Assembly: GCF_022829405.1 (NCBI RefSeq)
Contig: NZ_JAKSXW010000078.1
Span: forward strand, 62,001-126,000
Direction of reading: 5' to 3'
Length of the DNA stretch: 64,000 nucleotides
Source: Methylobacterium sp. J-076
GTDB taxonomy: Bacteria > Pseudomonadota > Alphaproteobacteria > Rhizobiales > Beijerinckiaceae
Below are positions 20,391-31,412 of the stretch, piece by piece. A program made the translations under genes and the position numbers. Every line of letters begins with the position of its first letter. Position 1 is the first letter of the stretch. A model generated the notes under the pieces. The model saw nothing but the letters and a program-made list of their open reading frames with translations. It made no database searches and was not told the origin of the DNA.

Positions 20391-21809
20391 TCATTGCGTG
20401 ATGACGACGCGGCCGCTGAGGGGGCCGACGCCCTGGGGCACCGGCACGCTCGTGGAATCGTAGTTGGCGTTCAAATACAGGTTCGGCCCCTCGTAGAGGT
20501 TGACCTGCCGGGCCACCACGACGGTGTAGGCCGACTGGTCCGCCACCGGGCGGCTCGCGTCGATGACCACCCGGCCCGACGGCAGGTAGATCGTGCCGAG
20601 CATGGTCCGGGCGTTGTCGCTGATGATGCGGTAGATCCGCATCGGCTGGGTCGCGCCGAGGGCGGAGGGTGTCGGGGAGACCTGGCTGGAGGGCATGAGG
20701 GCGTTCAGGAGGGCCGCGGGGTCGAGGATGGTGCCGGCGTCGCGGTCGTCCATCATCAGCAGCCCGGCCATCACGCCGCTCGTGGGCGCCGTCAGGCCGA
20801 TCGTCGTCCCCTGGTTGAAGAGCAGGCCGCTGTTGTTGCCCGTGAAGTACAGGCCGACGGCGGTGCCGTTGAACGAGGCCGAGTTGGTGACGATGAGCGG
20901 CCCGTTCTTGATGACGTAGATGCCGGGCTTCAACGTGACGTGCGCTTGGCCGGAGACGTAGAGCCCGCCGCAATAGGTGCCGGGCTCCAGCGTGGCGTTC
21001 GCACTGATGTGCGTGCCGCCCGCCAGGGGCGTCAGCAGGTTGGCGACGAAGGAGTTCGGGCAGGTGCCGACCGCGGGCGTGGGCCGGCCCTTCAGCGGGT
21101 CCCCGATCACCGGGCAGCCTGTCTGCGGGGCCGGGGCGAAGTTCGCCCGCAGGCCCAGATAGCCCCCGGCCGAGCAGATCGTGTCGGCCCGCGCCATCGA
21201 GTTGTCGCCGCCGACCATCCCCTGCTGGTCCGTCGAGTTCGAGTAGAGCGAGCAGTTGCTCGCCGTCACCTGGGCATTCTTCTGCAGGTTGAACGCGCCC
21301 GGCGCGCCGGGGTCGAGGGTCAGCATGCACAGGCGCATCTTGCCCACGAGGCTGACCTTGGCCTGGGCCGAGACGGTCTGGACCCCCATGCCGAGGAAGC
21401 GGCCGAAGACGAGGCTGACCTTCTCCTCGGCGCGGGCGAACACGCTCGTCCTGTCGGTGGCCACCTCCACGGTGACCGCCACGGTCTGGTCCGCCGAGGC
21501 GGGCAGGTTGGTGCGGACGATCTGGCTCGTCACGCCCTTGACGGAGGCGACGCTGGATGCGGCGAGCTTCAGCGCATTGCCCCCGGCGAGGGCGCCGGCA
21601 TCGACGGCGGCCTGCAGCTGGCTGCGGCTGGCGACGAGGCGGGCATAGTCGAGGCCGCCGCCGACGAGGCCGAGCAGCACGGGCAGGATCAGACTGAAGG
21701 TGAGGGCGATGCCGCCGCGACGGTCCCCGGCGAAGGCGACGCCCACCGCGGGCGCCCCGCGGACGGCGGATGGGCGGCGGGGCCACATCGCGCCTTTGCT
21801 TCTCCACAT
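20391..21809 (-). CDS. TadE/TadG-type pilus-assembly or surface protein
   Basis: A 472-residue protein beginning with a basic segment (CDRRGG-like DRRGGIALTF) and a single N-terminal TM helix (about 33-53, FSLILPVLLGLVGGGLDYARL), then VASRSQLQAAVDAGALAGGNAL: the Tad-like N-terminal domain found in TadG/TadE and related Flp-pilus-locus proteins. The remaining 370 residues are predicted secreted or periplasmic, with a beta-rich, Gly/Asn/Thr-rich part (LEPGTYCGGLYVSGQAHVTLKPGIYVI) reminiscent of a right-handed beta helix, and several Cys that may form disulfides. No other tad gene is in the window, so it is an orphan. ATG at 21809 is used; ATG 21788 is an alternative. Confidence 0.8.
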   Translation of the reverse strand: MWRSKGAMWPRRPSAVRGAPAVGVAFAGDRRGGIALTFSLILPVLLGLVGGGLDYARLVASRSQLQAAVDAGALAGGNALKLAASSVASVKGVTSQIVRTNLPASADQTVAVTVEVATDRTSVFARAEEKVSLVFGRFLGMGVQTVSAQAKVSLVGKMRLCMLTLDPGAPGAFNLQKNAQVTASNCSLYSNSTDQQGMVGGDNSMARADTICSAGGYLGLRANFAPAPQTGCPVIGDPLKGRPTPAVGTCPNSFVANLLTPLAGGTHISANATLEPGTYCGGLYVSGQAHVTLKPGIYVIKNGPLIVTNSASFNGTAVGLYFTGNNSGLLFNQGTTIGLTAPTSGVMAGLLMMDDRDAGTILDPAALLNALMPSSQVSPTPSALGATQPMRIYRIISDNARTMLGTIYLPSGRVVIDASRPVADQSAYTVVVARQVNLYEGPNLYLNANYDSTSVPVPQGVGPLSGRVVITQ

Positions 21810-21925
21810 TCAGTCCAGGCCCCGTAAAGCGCGCTATAGGGCTCTATTTAGCGCACGTTTATGGTGTGCCGGGTTAACCGGATTCCTTTCCAGATCGTAT
21901 CCGCCGTGGCCTCGGCGCCCGCCCC

Positions 21926-23452
21926 TCAGACCCCGACGAGGCGCAGGACGCGGTCCCGGGTGGCGCCCTCGGCGGCGCATTGGGTCTGGTTGCGTCCGCC
22001 GGTCTTGGCTTCGTAGAGCGCCGCATCCGCGTTCCGGTAGAGGTCGTCGGGCTTCGTCCCGGCGGTCAGCGGTCCCGCCGCCAGGCCGATGCTCACGGTC
22101 ACCGCCCCCGGCCGGATGCCCGCCGCGGCGATCCCCAGCGTCCTCACCCCGTCGTGGATCTCCCCCGCGACCCGCACCGCCCCCGGCTGGTCGGTGTCCG
22201 GCAGCAGGACGACGAACTCCTCGCCACCGATCCGGCAGACCAGATCCCGCGGCCGGGACACGCTCGCGGACAGGCAGCGGGCGAGCTCCCGGAGCACCGC
22301 ATCGCCCACCGGGTGGCCGTAGCGGTCGTTCACGCGCTTGAAGTGGTCCACATCGACGATGAGCAGCGAGAGGGGCTTGCCGGCCAGGCGCGCCCCCTCC
22401 CACGCCCGCTCGAATTCCTGCTCGAACCGGCGCCGGTTCGGCAGGCCGGTGAGGGCGTCCGTCGAGGACAGCCGGGCGAGCTCCGCCTGCATCGCCTCGC
22501 GCCGCCGCAGGTCGCGGCCGTAGAGCAGCGAGAGGAACATCGTCAGCCCGCACAGGACCAGGACGATGCCGCCGATGCCGAAGGCCTTCGTCCGCCACTC
22601 CGCCTCGATCTCCCGGGTCGACAGCGCGACGTTCAGCACGAGCGGCCACGCGCCGATCTGGGTGAACGCGTAGTGCCGCTCGATCCCGTCGCGGGGCGAG
22701 GTGCCGACCATCGTCCCGCTGCGGGCGCTGACGAACCGCTGGAAGGTCGATCGGCCGGCGACGTTCATGCCGATATCCGCCTCCACGTAGGGGTGGCGCA
22801 TGATCCGCGTGCCGTTGCGCAGGTCCAGGTTGATCGCCCCGTCGCGGCCGAGGCCCACCGGTTCGAACAGGTGGCTGAAGTAGCTGAGCTTGAGGCTTCC
22901 GAAGGCCACCCCGCCGAAGCTGCCGTCCGGCCGGTCGATCCGGCGGCTGAACGGCAGCATGCGCTCCCCGGTCAGGCGGGAGACGATGGGCTGGCCGATA
23001 TACAGGCCGATATCGGTGCGGGTCTTGTGGATCCGGAAGTATTCCCGATCCGCGTAGTTGCCCTGGCGCGGCGGCACCGCGCCCTCATCGACCGCGATGT
23101 CCCCGCGCTCGTCGAGGACGAACATGACGCCCATGTCCTGCGCGGTCGCCGCCCGGTCGAACAGGATCAGCTGGCGCAGCGACGCAGGCACCTCGGCGAC
23201 GCCGGGGGCGCGGAGGTTCTTGGCCACCGCCCGCAACGAGAGGTCGAAGAGTTCGATGTTGCGGTCGATGTCGCGCTCGAGGACCTGCAGCAGGTTCTGC
23301 GAGGTCTGCTCCGCCTTGGCGTAGGCGTCCTGCCGCATGTCCAGCAGCATCGTCCCGGAGACGGCGAGCATGCCGATGGGGGCGAGCACGCCGAGGGCGA
23401 TCCACGTGCGGGCGGAGCGGAGTCGACGTGCCAGAGACAGCGGCAGGACCAT
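21926..23452 (-). CDS. membrane diguanylate cyclase with periplasmic Cache-like sensor
   Basis: A 508-residue c-di-GMP synthase. TM1 (about 17-36) and TM2 (about 293-312) bracket a periplasmic domain of about 250 residues resembling a double Cache sensor (GNYADREYFRIHKTR, GLYIGQPIVSRLTGE). The GGDEF domain has DALTGLPNRRRFE, VDVDHFKRVNDRYGHPVGD and the active-site GGEEF at 409-413. An RxxD inhibitory I-site (RPRD, 400-403) is spaced five residues before it, so product inhibition is likely. The enzyme looks fully active. It opposes the nearby HD-GYP phosphodiesterase. ATG at 23452; the 273-nt upstream region has a 12-bp tandem repeat. Confidence 0.93.
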   Translation of the reverse strand: MVLPLSLARRLRSARTWIALGVLAPIGMLAVSGTMLLDMRQDAYAKAEQTSQNLLQVLERDIDRNIELFDLSLRAVAKNLRAPGVAEVPASLRQLILFDRAATAQDMGVMFVLDERGDIAVDEGAVPPRQGNYADREYFRIHKTRTDIGLYIGQPIVSRLTGERMLPFSRRIDRPDGSFGGVAFGSLKLSYFSHLFEPVGLGRDGAINLDLRNGTRIMRHPYVEADIGMNVAGRSTFQRFVSARSGTMVGTSPRDGIERHYAFTQIGAWPLVLNVALSTREIEAEWRTKAFGIGGIVLVLCGLTMFLSLLYGRDLRRREAMQAELARLSSTDALTGLPNRRRFEQEFERAWEGARLAGKPLSLLIVDVDHFKRVNDRYGHPVGDAVLRELARCLSASVSRPRDLVCRIGGEEFVVLLPDTDQPGAVRVAGEIHDGVRTLGIAAAGIRPGAVTVSIGLAAGPLTAGTKPDDLYRNADAALYEAKTGGRNQTQCAAEGATRDRVLRLVGV

Positions 23453-23613
23453 GGGTGGACGCCCTCGGACATACGGTCACCAACCCGTACCTGACGCCCG
23501 AGTTCTTCCAAATCCTTGTCATGATTCCCGCCGACGACCGATCCTTCGATCCATCCCTAATGGAACGTTCATGTCATCCCACAGATCGACTGCGCCGCCA
23601 GGGGGGAACACTG

Positions 23614-23637
23614 GGGCGATATCTTGGGCGATATCTT
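23614..23637. repeat. tandem 12-bp direct repeat upstream of the diguanylate cyclase gene
   Basis: GGGCGATATCTT occurs twice head to tail (23614-23625 and 23626-23637), followed by a related GGGAAGAT. It lies about 160-185 nt upstream of the diguanylate cyclase start and 90 nt past the transpeptidase-like stop. Contiguous AT-containing direct repeats in this GC background could be a regulator-binding site or a slippage product. Confidence 0.5.
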
Positions 23638-23725
23638 GGGAAGATCGTCCGAACATCTGCCCGCTCGCCGCCCCCCGGGGCGGGCGGATCACGGGGGCCT
23701 GTCCGCGTCCTGCGGGCCTTGCCGG

Positions 23726-24436
23726 TTACGCGGGCAGGACGACCACCTTCGTCTTCACCGGCGTCTGCGCGTAGAGGTGGATCATGTCCTGGCTGAGCAG
23801 GCCGACGCAGCCGCTCGTGATGCCCGTGCCGATCGTCTCGGGATCGCTGCTCGCGTAGATCGTGTAGAGCGTGTAGGCGCCGTTCTGGTAGAGGTGGAGG
23901 GTGCGGGCGCCGAGGGGGTTGTCGAGCCCGCCCGGCATGCCGCGGGCGTATTTGGCGGCCTCCGGCTGGCGCCGGATCATCTCCTTGGGCGGCGTCCAGG
24001 TCGCCCATTCGGACTTGCGGCCGACATAGGCGTCGCCGCTCCACAGGAAGCCGTCGCGGCCGACATTGGCGCCGTAGCGGGTGGCGGATCCCTCCCCCTC
24101 GATGCGGTAGACGTAGAAGTTGCTCGGATCGACGACGATGGTGCCGGGCGCTTCCTTGGATTCGTAGCGGACGGTCCGGCGGTAGAACTTCGGATCGACC
24201 TTGCTGATGTCGACTGCGGGAATCGCGAACTTCTCGTCCGGCATCGGCCCGTAGGTCCGCCGCGCCTCGGCGAGGATCAGGCCGTCGGACGTCGCGCAGC
24301 CGCCGAGCCCGAGCGCGCCGAGGCCGGCGGACGCCCCCGCCAGGAACGACCGGCGGTGGAGGAGCCGGGCCCGATCCCCCGGCCGCGCGCACCCGTCCAT
24401 CCCGCCGCCGCCGGCCTTCCCACCGCCCATGATCAT
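23726..24436 (-). CDS. L,D-transpeptidase-like (YkuD) lipoprotein with altered active site
   Basis: A 236-residue envelope protein. Residues 27-47 (HRRSFLAGASAGLGALGLGGC) combine a twin-arginine-like motif with a lipobox, so it is probably a lipoprotein anchored at Cys47. The rest is a YkuD/ErfK-type fold with VVDPSNFYVYRIEGEGSATRY and a C-terminal segment TIGTGITSGCVGLLSQD. The nucleophile Cys210 is present, but the family's catalytic His (in YRIHGTN) aligns with Tyr194 (YTIYASS) and the Arg of GCIR aligns with Gly212. That makes normal peptidoglycan cross-linking doubtful; it may be a structural or divergent-substrate member. Start ATG 24436 is uncertain; ATG 24430 or 24400 are possible. 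Confidence 0.8.
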   Translation of the reverse strand: MIMGGGKAGGGGMDGCARPGDRARLLHRRSFLAGASAGLGALGLGGCATSDGLILAEARRTYGPMPDEKFAIPAVDISKVDPKFYRRTVRYESKEAPGTIVVDPSNFYVYRIEGEGSATRYGANVGRDGFLWSGDAYVGRKSEWATWTPPKEMIRRQPEAAKYARGMPGGLDNPLGARTLHLYQNGAYTLYTIYASSDPETIGTGITSGCVGLLSQDMIHLYAQTPVKTKVVVLPA

Positions 24437-24780
24437 GATTCCGGACTTCCCCTATCCTGCCGCCCGATGAGGCCCGCTCCGGCGCCGCACGCCCGTTCGG
24501 CTCACTGTCAAGCTGAGAGTGCCGGGGCCCGTCCCGGCTGGCAAGCCTAGCCGGTGCCGCGGGGCCCGCCATCCCGGTTCCGGGGAGTGAGGGCGACCCG
24601 AATGCGCCGGGAATGTGACCCCCGGCACCCCGGGGGGCGGGAGGGGGTGTGGGGGCGGGGAGGGCGGTCTTCCCGCCATCGGTGACGCAAGACGACTGAT
24701 CGGACGCCGTTCGGGACCTACATCGGCACCCGCTGCCGTCGTCCGCCGACGCACGGCTCCTCCGGCTTCCGTGCTTTCCC
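24437..24780. other. 344-nt divergent intergenic region
   Basis: This gap separates the transpeptidase-like gene and the MHYT-domain kinase, which point away from each other, so two promoters should be here. I see no protein-coding signal. The only ordered element is an imperfect inverted repeat, CACTGTCA (24503-24510), AGC, TGAGAGTG (24514-24521), about 67 nt upstream of the transpeptidase start. The rest is GC-rich with purine runs at 24625-24665. Confidence 0.4.
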
Positions 24781-27438
24781 ATGATCCATACCGGCTACAA
24801 TCCGGGCCTCGTCGCGCTGTCCATCGCCATCGCGGTCTTCGCCTCCTACGCGGCCCTCGACCTCGGGGCCCGCCTGCGCAGGTCCGATGCCGGCCCGCGC
24901 TGGGCATGGGGGACGGGCGCCGCACTGGCCATGGGCGGCGGCATCTGGTCGATGCATTTCGTCGGCATGCTGGCCTTCGAGATGGGCCAGCCGGCCGCCT
25001 ACGACCTCGGGGTCACGGTCCTGTCGCTGGCCATCGCTGTCGCCTCCACCGGGGGCGCCTTCGCCTGGGTCGCCCTGCGGGGGACCGCGTGGCGCTCGCT
25101 GCTGGTGGCGGGGCCGCTCATGGGCCTGGGCGTCGCGGCCATGCACTACACCGGCATGGCCGCCATGCGCGTGCCCGGCAACCGCGCCTACGACCCCGCC
25201 GTGGTCGCCGTGTCGGTCGCCATCGCCGTCACGGCGGCCACCGCCGCCCTGTGGCTGACCTTCCGGCGCAACAGGCCCTGGCAGAAACTGGCCGCCGCCG
25301 CCGTCATGGGCCTCGCCGTGGCCGGCATGCACTACACCGGCATGGCCGCGGCGACGTTCACCGCCGAGGAGGCCGGCGCCCACGCCGCCCATGTGACCGC
25401 CATGGGCGCGGGCCAGGAGAAGCTGGCCCTGGCGGTGACGGGCATCACCTTCGCCATCCTGTTCCTGGCGATGATGGCGGGCTCCCTCGACCAGCGGCGG
25501 ACGCAGCGGCGGCTGCACGGCAGCGAGGAGCGCTTCCGCGCGGCGGTGCGGGCCGTGCACGGCATCATGTGGACCACCGACGCGTCCGGCCAGTTCGTGG
25601 AGGAGCAGCCGGGATGGGAGCAGATCACCGGCCAGACCTTCGCCGAGTCCCGCGGCGCCGGCTGGGCCACCGTCATCCACCCGGACGACATGGCCGAGAC
25701 GGTCCGGGTCTGGCGCGAGGTGATCGGCACGGGCAGGGACTTCGCCGTCGAGCACCGCGCCCGGACGCCGGCCGGGGAATGGCGGCACTACACGGTCCGC
25801 GCCGTGCCGGTGCGCGACGCCGACGGGACGATTCGCGAATGGGTCGGCGTCCACACCGACGTCACCGCCCGCCACCAGTACGAGACCGCCCTGCGCGCGG
25901 CGCGCGACGCCGCCGAGGAGGCGAGCCGGGCCAAGAGCCGGTTCCTGGCCAACATGAGCCACGAGCTGCGCACCCCGCTCTCGGCCGTCATCGGCTATGC
26001 CGAGATGCTCCAGGAGGAGGCCGAGGATCTGGGCCAGGACACGTTCCTAGCCGACCTCGCCAAGATCCGCTCGAACGCCCAGCATCTGCTCGGCCTGATC
26101 AACGACGTGCTCGACCTGTCGAAGGTCGAGGCCGAGAAGATGGACGTCTACGCCGAGGATTTCGCCGTGGAGTCCTTCGTCCGCGACGCGGCGGCGACCG
26201 TCGACACGCTGGTGACCAAGAAGGGCAACCGCCTCGTCCTCGATCTCGGCCCCGGCCTCGGCGAGGCCCGCACGGATGCGGTGAAGCTGCGCCAGTGCCT
26301 GTTCAACCTCATCGGCAACGCGGCGAAGTTCACCGAGCACGGCACCGTCACCCTGCGGATCCGGCGGGAGCCGGATCCGTCCGGCGGCCTCCTCGTGTTC
26401 TCCGTGGCGGATACCGGCATCGGCATGACGCCCGAACAGGTGGCCGGGCTGTTCCAGCGCTTCACGCAGGCCGACGAGACCACCACCCGCAAGTACGGCG
26501 GCACCGGCCTCGGCCTCGCCCTGACCAAGGCGTTCGCGCGCCTCATGGGCGGGGACGTCAGGGTCGAAAGCGCCGAGGGGGTCGGCACCACCTTCACCCT
26601 CGCCGTGCCCGCGGTGCTGCCGGCCGCGGCCGAGCCCGCCCCGCCGGCCCCGGCGGAGGCGGAGGGCGTTCCCCACGGGGAGGGCCGGCTGGTCCTCGTC
26701 ATCGACGACGAGGCGAGCCAGCGCGAGCTGATGGTGCGGTTCCTCACCCGCCAGGGCTTCGTGGCGCGGGCCGCCTCCGACGGGCGCACGGGGCTCGACC
26801 TCGCGCGGGCGCTCCGCCCGATGGCGGTCCTGCTCGACATCATGATGCCGGAGCTGGACGGCTGGGCGGTCCTGGCGATGCTCAAGGCCGACGAGGCGAC
26901 CCGGGACATCCCCGTGGTCATGGTCAGCTTCGTCGCCGATGCGGCGCTGGGGGCGACGCTCGGCGCCGCCGGCACGATCCCGAAGCCCGTGGACTGGACC
27001 CACCTGCGGGGCGTGCTCGACCGGATCGACGCCGAGGCCGGCGACGTGCTCGTCGTGGACGACGATGCCGGGATGCGCCACCGGCTCCGGACGACGCTCG
27101 GCCGGCACGGTTTCGGCGTGCGGGAGGCCGGCGACGGGGCCGAGGCCCTGGCGCGGGTGCGCGAGGCCCGGCCCGGCCTCGTGCTGCTCGACCTGACGAT
27201 GCCGGTGATGGACGGCTTCACGTTCCTGCGGGAGCTGCGCGCCATCCCGGCCTGCGCGGAGGTCCCCGTCGTGGTGCTCAGCGCCCGAGACATCTCCGCC
27301 GACGAGCGGCTCCAGCTCGCGGGGGCGCACAGCGTCCTGCGCAAGGGCGACGCCAGCCTGCAGGAGGTGGCCGCCACCGTCGGGCGGCTGCATCCCCCGC
27401 CGGCCGAGCCGGCCAAGCCCGGCCCGCTGCGGGCCTGA
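24781..27438 (+). CDS. MHYT-PAS hybrid histidine kinase with two receiver domains
   Basis: An 885-residue membrane sensor. The first about 235 residues form seven TM helices with three MHYT-type motifs (MHFVGM 58-63, MHYTGM 121-126, MHYTGM 183-188), proposed to bind copper and sense O2, CO or NO. Then come a PAS domain (about 245-365), HisKA with His394 in LANMSHELRTPLSA, HATPase_c (NLIGNAAKF, DTGIGMT, GGTGLGLAL), a first receiver (VLVIDDEASQ, Asp in LLDIMMPELDG) and a second receiver (VLVVDDDAGM, Asp in LLDLTMPVMDG). There is no Hpt or output domain, so phosphate must move to a separate protein. It is monocistronic, followed by a hairpin. The related c-di-GMP enzymes just upstream are possible downstream partners, though unproven. 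Confidence 0.92.
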   Translation: MIHTGYNPGLVALSIAIAVFASYAALDLGARLRRSDAGPRWAWGTGAALAMGGGIWSMHFVGMLAFEMGQPAAYDLGVTVLSLAIAVASTGGAFAWVALRGTAWRSLLVAGPLMGLGVAAMHYTGMAAMRVPGNRAYDPAVVAVSVAIAVTAATAALWLTFRRNRPWQKLAAAAVMGLAVAGMHYTGMAAATFTAEEAGAHAAHVTAMGAGQEKLALAVTGITFAILFLAMMAGSLDQRRTQRRLHGSEERFRAAVRAVHGIMWTTDASGQFVEEQPGWEQITGQTFAESRGAGWATVIHPDDMAETVRVWREVIGTGRDFAVEHRARTPAGEWRHYTVRAVPVRDADGTIREWVGVHTDVTARHQYETALRAARDAAEEASRAKSRFLANMSHELRTPLSAVIGYAEMLQEEAEDLGQDTFLADLAKIRSNAQHLLGLINDVLDLSKVEAEKMDVYAEDFAVESFVRDAAATVDTLVTKKGNRLVLDLGPGLGEARTDAVKLRQCLFNLIGNAAKFTEHGTVTLRIRREPDPSGGLLVFSVADTGIGMTPEQVAGLFQRFTQADETTTRKYGGTGLGLALTKAFARLMGGDVRVESAEGVGTTFTLAVPAVLPAAAEPAPPAPAEAEGVPHGEGRLVLVIDDEASQRELMVRFLTRQGFVARAASDGRTGLDLARALRPMAVLLDIMMPELDGWAVLAMLKADEATRDIPVVMVSFVADAALGATLGAAGTIPKPVDWTHLRGVLDRIDAEAGDVLVVDDDAGMRHRLRTTLGRHGFGVREAGDGAEALARVREARPGLVLLDLTMPVMDGFTFLRELRAIPACAEVPVVVLSARDISADERLQLAGAHSVLRKGDASLQEVAATVGRLHPPPAEPAKPGPLRA

Positions 27439-27449
27439 TCCGGGCCGTC

Positions 27450-27477
27450 CCGGGGGTGGGCGCACGTCCGCCCCCGG
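27450..27477 (+). terminator. hairpin after the MHYT kinase gene
   Basis: CCGGGGG (27450-27456) pairs with CCCCCGG (27471-27477), with partial pairing inside the 14-nt loop, 12 nt after the stop codon. No U-tract. Confidence 0.45.
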
Positions 27478-27591
27478 TTCCGTCATCCACAGCGCAGACG
27501 ATTGGTCGCGAGACCCAGGCCCGCCCCCCGGCGTTGGACCCCTGATCGGGATGCGCCTGCGCACCCCGGGGGGGTCGAATGCGGGCTGGTG

Positions 27592-28809
27592 ATGGTGTCT
27601 TCGATGCGCGTGGATGAAGGCTGCGGTCCCAAGGAGCGCGCGGATGTCCTCGAACGGCAGCGCCAGCTGAAGATGGCGAAGTCGGCCCACGCCTACGTCC
27701 GCGGCAACACGCTGACGTTCTACGATTGGCTCCACGGCCTGGACCGGGGGACCCTGCCGGAGGGGCCGCCGGTCTGGATCTGCGGCGATTGCCACCTCGG
27801 CAACCTGGGGCCGCTGGCGGATGCCGAGGGGCGCGTGGACATCCAGATCCGGGACCTCGACCAGACCGTGATCGGCAACCCCGCCCACGACCTCGTCCGC
27901 CTCGGGCTCTCGCTGGCGAGCGCCGCCCGCGGCTCGGACCTGCCCGGCATCGTCACCGCGCGGATGCTGGAGGAGATGATCCGCGGCTACGCCTCCGGCC
28001 TGTCGCGGCCGGAGGCGGACGCCCGCCCGCCCGAGCCGGACGTGGTCCACACCGTCCGCCGCCGCGCCCTCGGCCGCCATTGGAAGCACCTCGCGAAGGA
28101 GCGGCTGAAGGACGTCGAGCCCGCCATTCCCCTGGGGCGGAAGTTCTGGGCCCTGGATGCCGACGAGCGGCAGGCCCTCGAGGCGCTGTTCGGCGGACAG
28201 GAGGTGAAGGACCTCATCCTCTCGGCCAACGGGCGCCACCCCGGCGCGAAAGTCCGGCTGATCGACACGGCCTACTGGATGAAGGGGTGCAGCTCCCTCG
28301 GCGCCCTGCGCTACGCCGCCCTCGTGCGGATCGAGGAGCCGGGGGGCAAGCGCGCCCTGGCGCTGGTGGACCTGAAGGAGGCCGTCGCCTCGGCCGCCCC
28401 CGCGGCACCGGGGGCGGAGATGCCCCTCGACCCCGCCGAGCGGGTCGTGGCCGGGGCGCGGGCCCTGGCGCCGAACCTCGGCGAGCGGATGCTGCCGGTG
28501 CGCCTCCTGGGCAAGCCCGTGGTCATGCGCGAACTCGCCCCCCAGGACCTGAAGCTCGACGTCGATCAGTTCAGCCGGGAGGAGGCGGTGCGGGCGGCGC
28601 ACTACCTCGCCTACGTGGTTGGCAAGGCCCATGGGCGCCAGATGGACGAGGCCACGCGCTCCGGCTGGCGCGACGAGGTGGTGTCCGACGGCGAGCGCGG
28701 CCGGGGGGCGCCCTCCTGGCTCTGGTCCAGCGTGGTGGAGCTCGCGGGGCTGCACGAGGTCGGCTACCTGCGCCACTGCCACCGCTACGCCGACAGGGAT
28801 GCCGCCTGA
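27592..28809 (+). CDS. DUF2252-family protein
   Basis: A 405-residue cytoplasmic protein of the DUF2252 family. The N-terminal part has RQRQLKMAKSAHAYVRGN; the core has WICGDCHLGNLGPL and QIRDLDQTVIGNPAHDLVRL. These two segments resemble the HGDxxxxN and DxD-like elements of aminoglycoside-phosphotransferase-type kinases, so a small-molecule kinase fold is plausible, but no function is established. The start is uncertain: ATG 27592 is used because conservation begins soon after; the open frame extends to 27502 through a low-complexity Arg/Pro stretch, and ATG 27604 is an alternative. It is convergent with tex. Confidence 0.82.
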   Translation: MVSSMRVDEGCGPKERADVLERQRQLKMAKSAHAYVRGNTLTFYDWLHGLDRGTLPEGPPVWICGDCHLGNLGPLADAEGRVDIQIRDLDQTVIGNPAHDLVRLGLSLASAARGSDLPGIVTARMLEEMIRGYASGLSRPEADARPPEPDVVHTVRRRALGRHWKHLAKERLKDVEPAIPLGRKFWALDADERQALEALFGGQEVKDLILSANGRHPGAKVRLIDTAYWMKGCSSLGALRYAALVRIEEPGGKRALALVDLKEAVASAAPAAPGAEMPLDPAERVVAGARALAPNLGERMLPVRLLGKPVVMRELAPQDLKLDVDQFSREEAVRAAHYLAYVVGKAHGRQMDEATRSGWRDEVVSDGERGRGAPSWLWSSVVELAGLHEVGYLRHCHRYADRDAA

Positions 28810-28834
28810 TCCCCACGCCGCCCGGTCGTCCGGG

Positions 28835-28855
28835 CGGGGGCGCCTCCCGCCCCCG
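28835..28855. terminator. bidirectional hairpin between DUF2252 gene and tex
   Basis: CGGGGGCG (28835-28842), loop CCTCC, CGCCCCCG (28848-28855): a perfect 8-bp stem in the short gap between convergent genes, suited to terminating both. Confidence 0.55.
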
Positions 28856-28867
28856 TAGGCCCCCGCT

Positions 28868-31174
<2,307 letters not shown>

Positions 31175-31412
31175 GGTGTCTCCCGCATTCCGAGCCGTGG
31201 CCGGGGCGCCACGGGCGCGGGATGTACCCCCTGGCGCCGCTCCGGGCCAGGGCCCCGGGCGCGCCGCCCTCCCGTGCCCCCCTCGCGCCGCGGCGGATGG
31301 CCCGGGATCGAGGGGGGCTTCGCGGAGAAAGCGCGAAGGACGACGCCCGCCGGGGCGGATCGGCTGTAGAGTGGGCGGAAGGCCTGCATCCCCGCAGGCG
31401 GGTGGACCCCCG

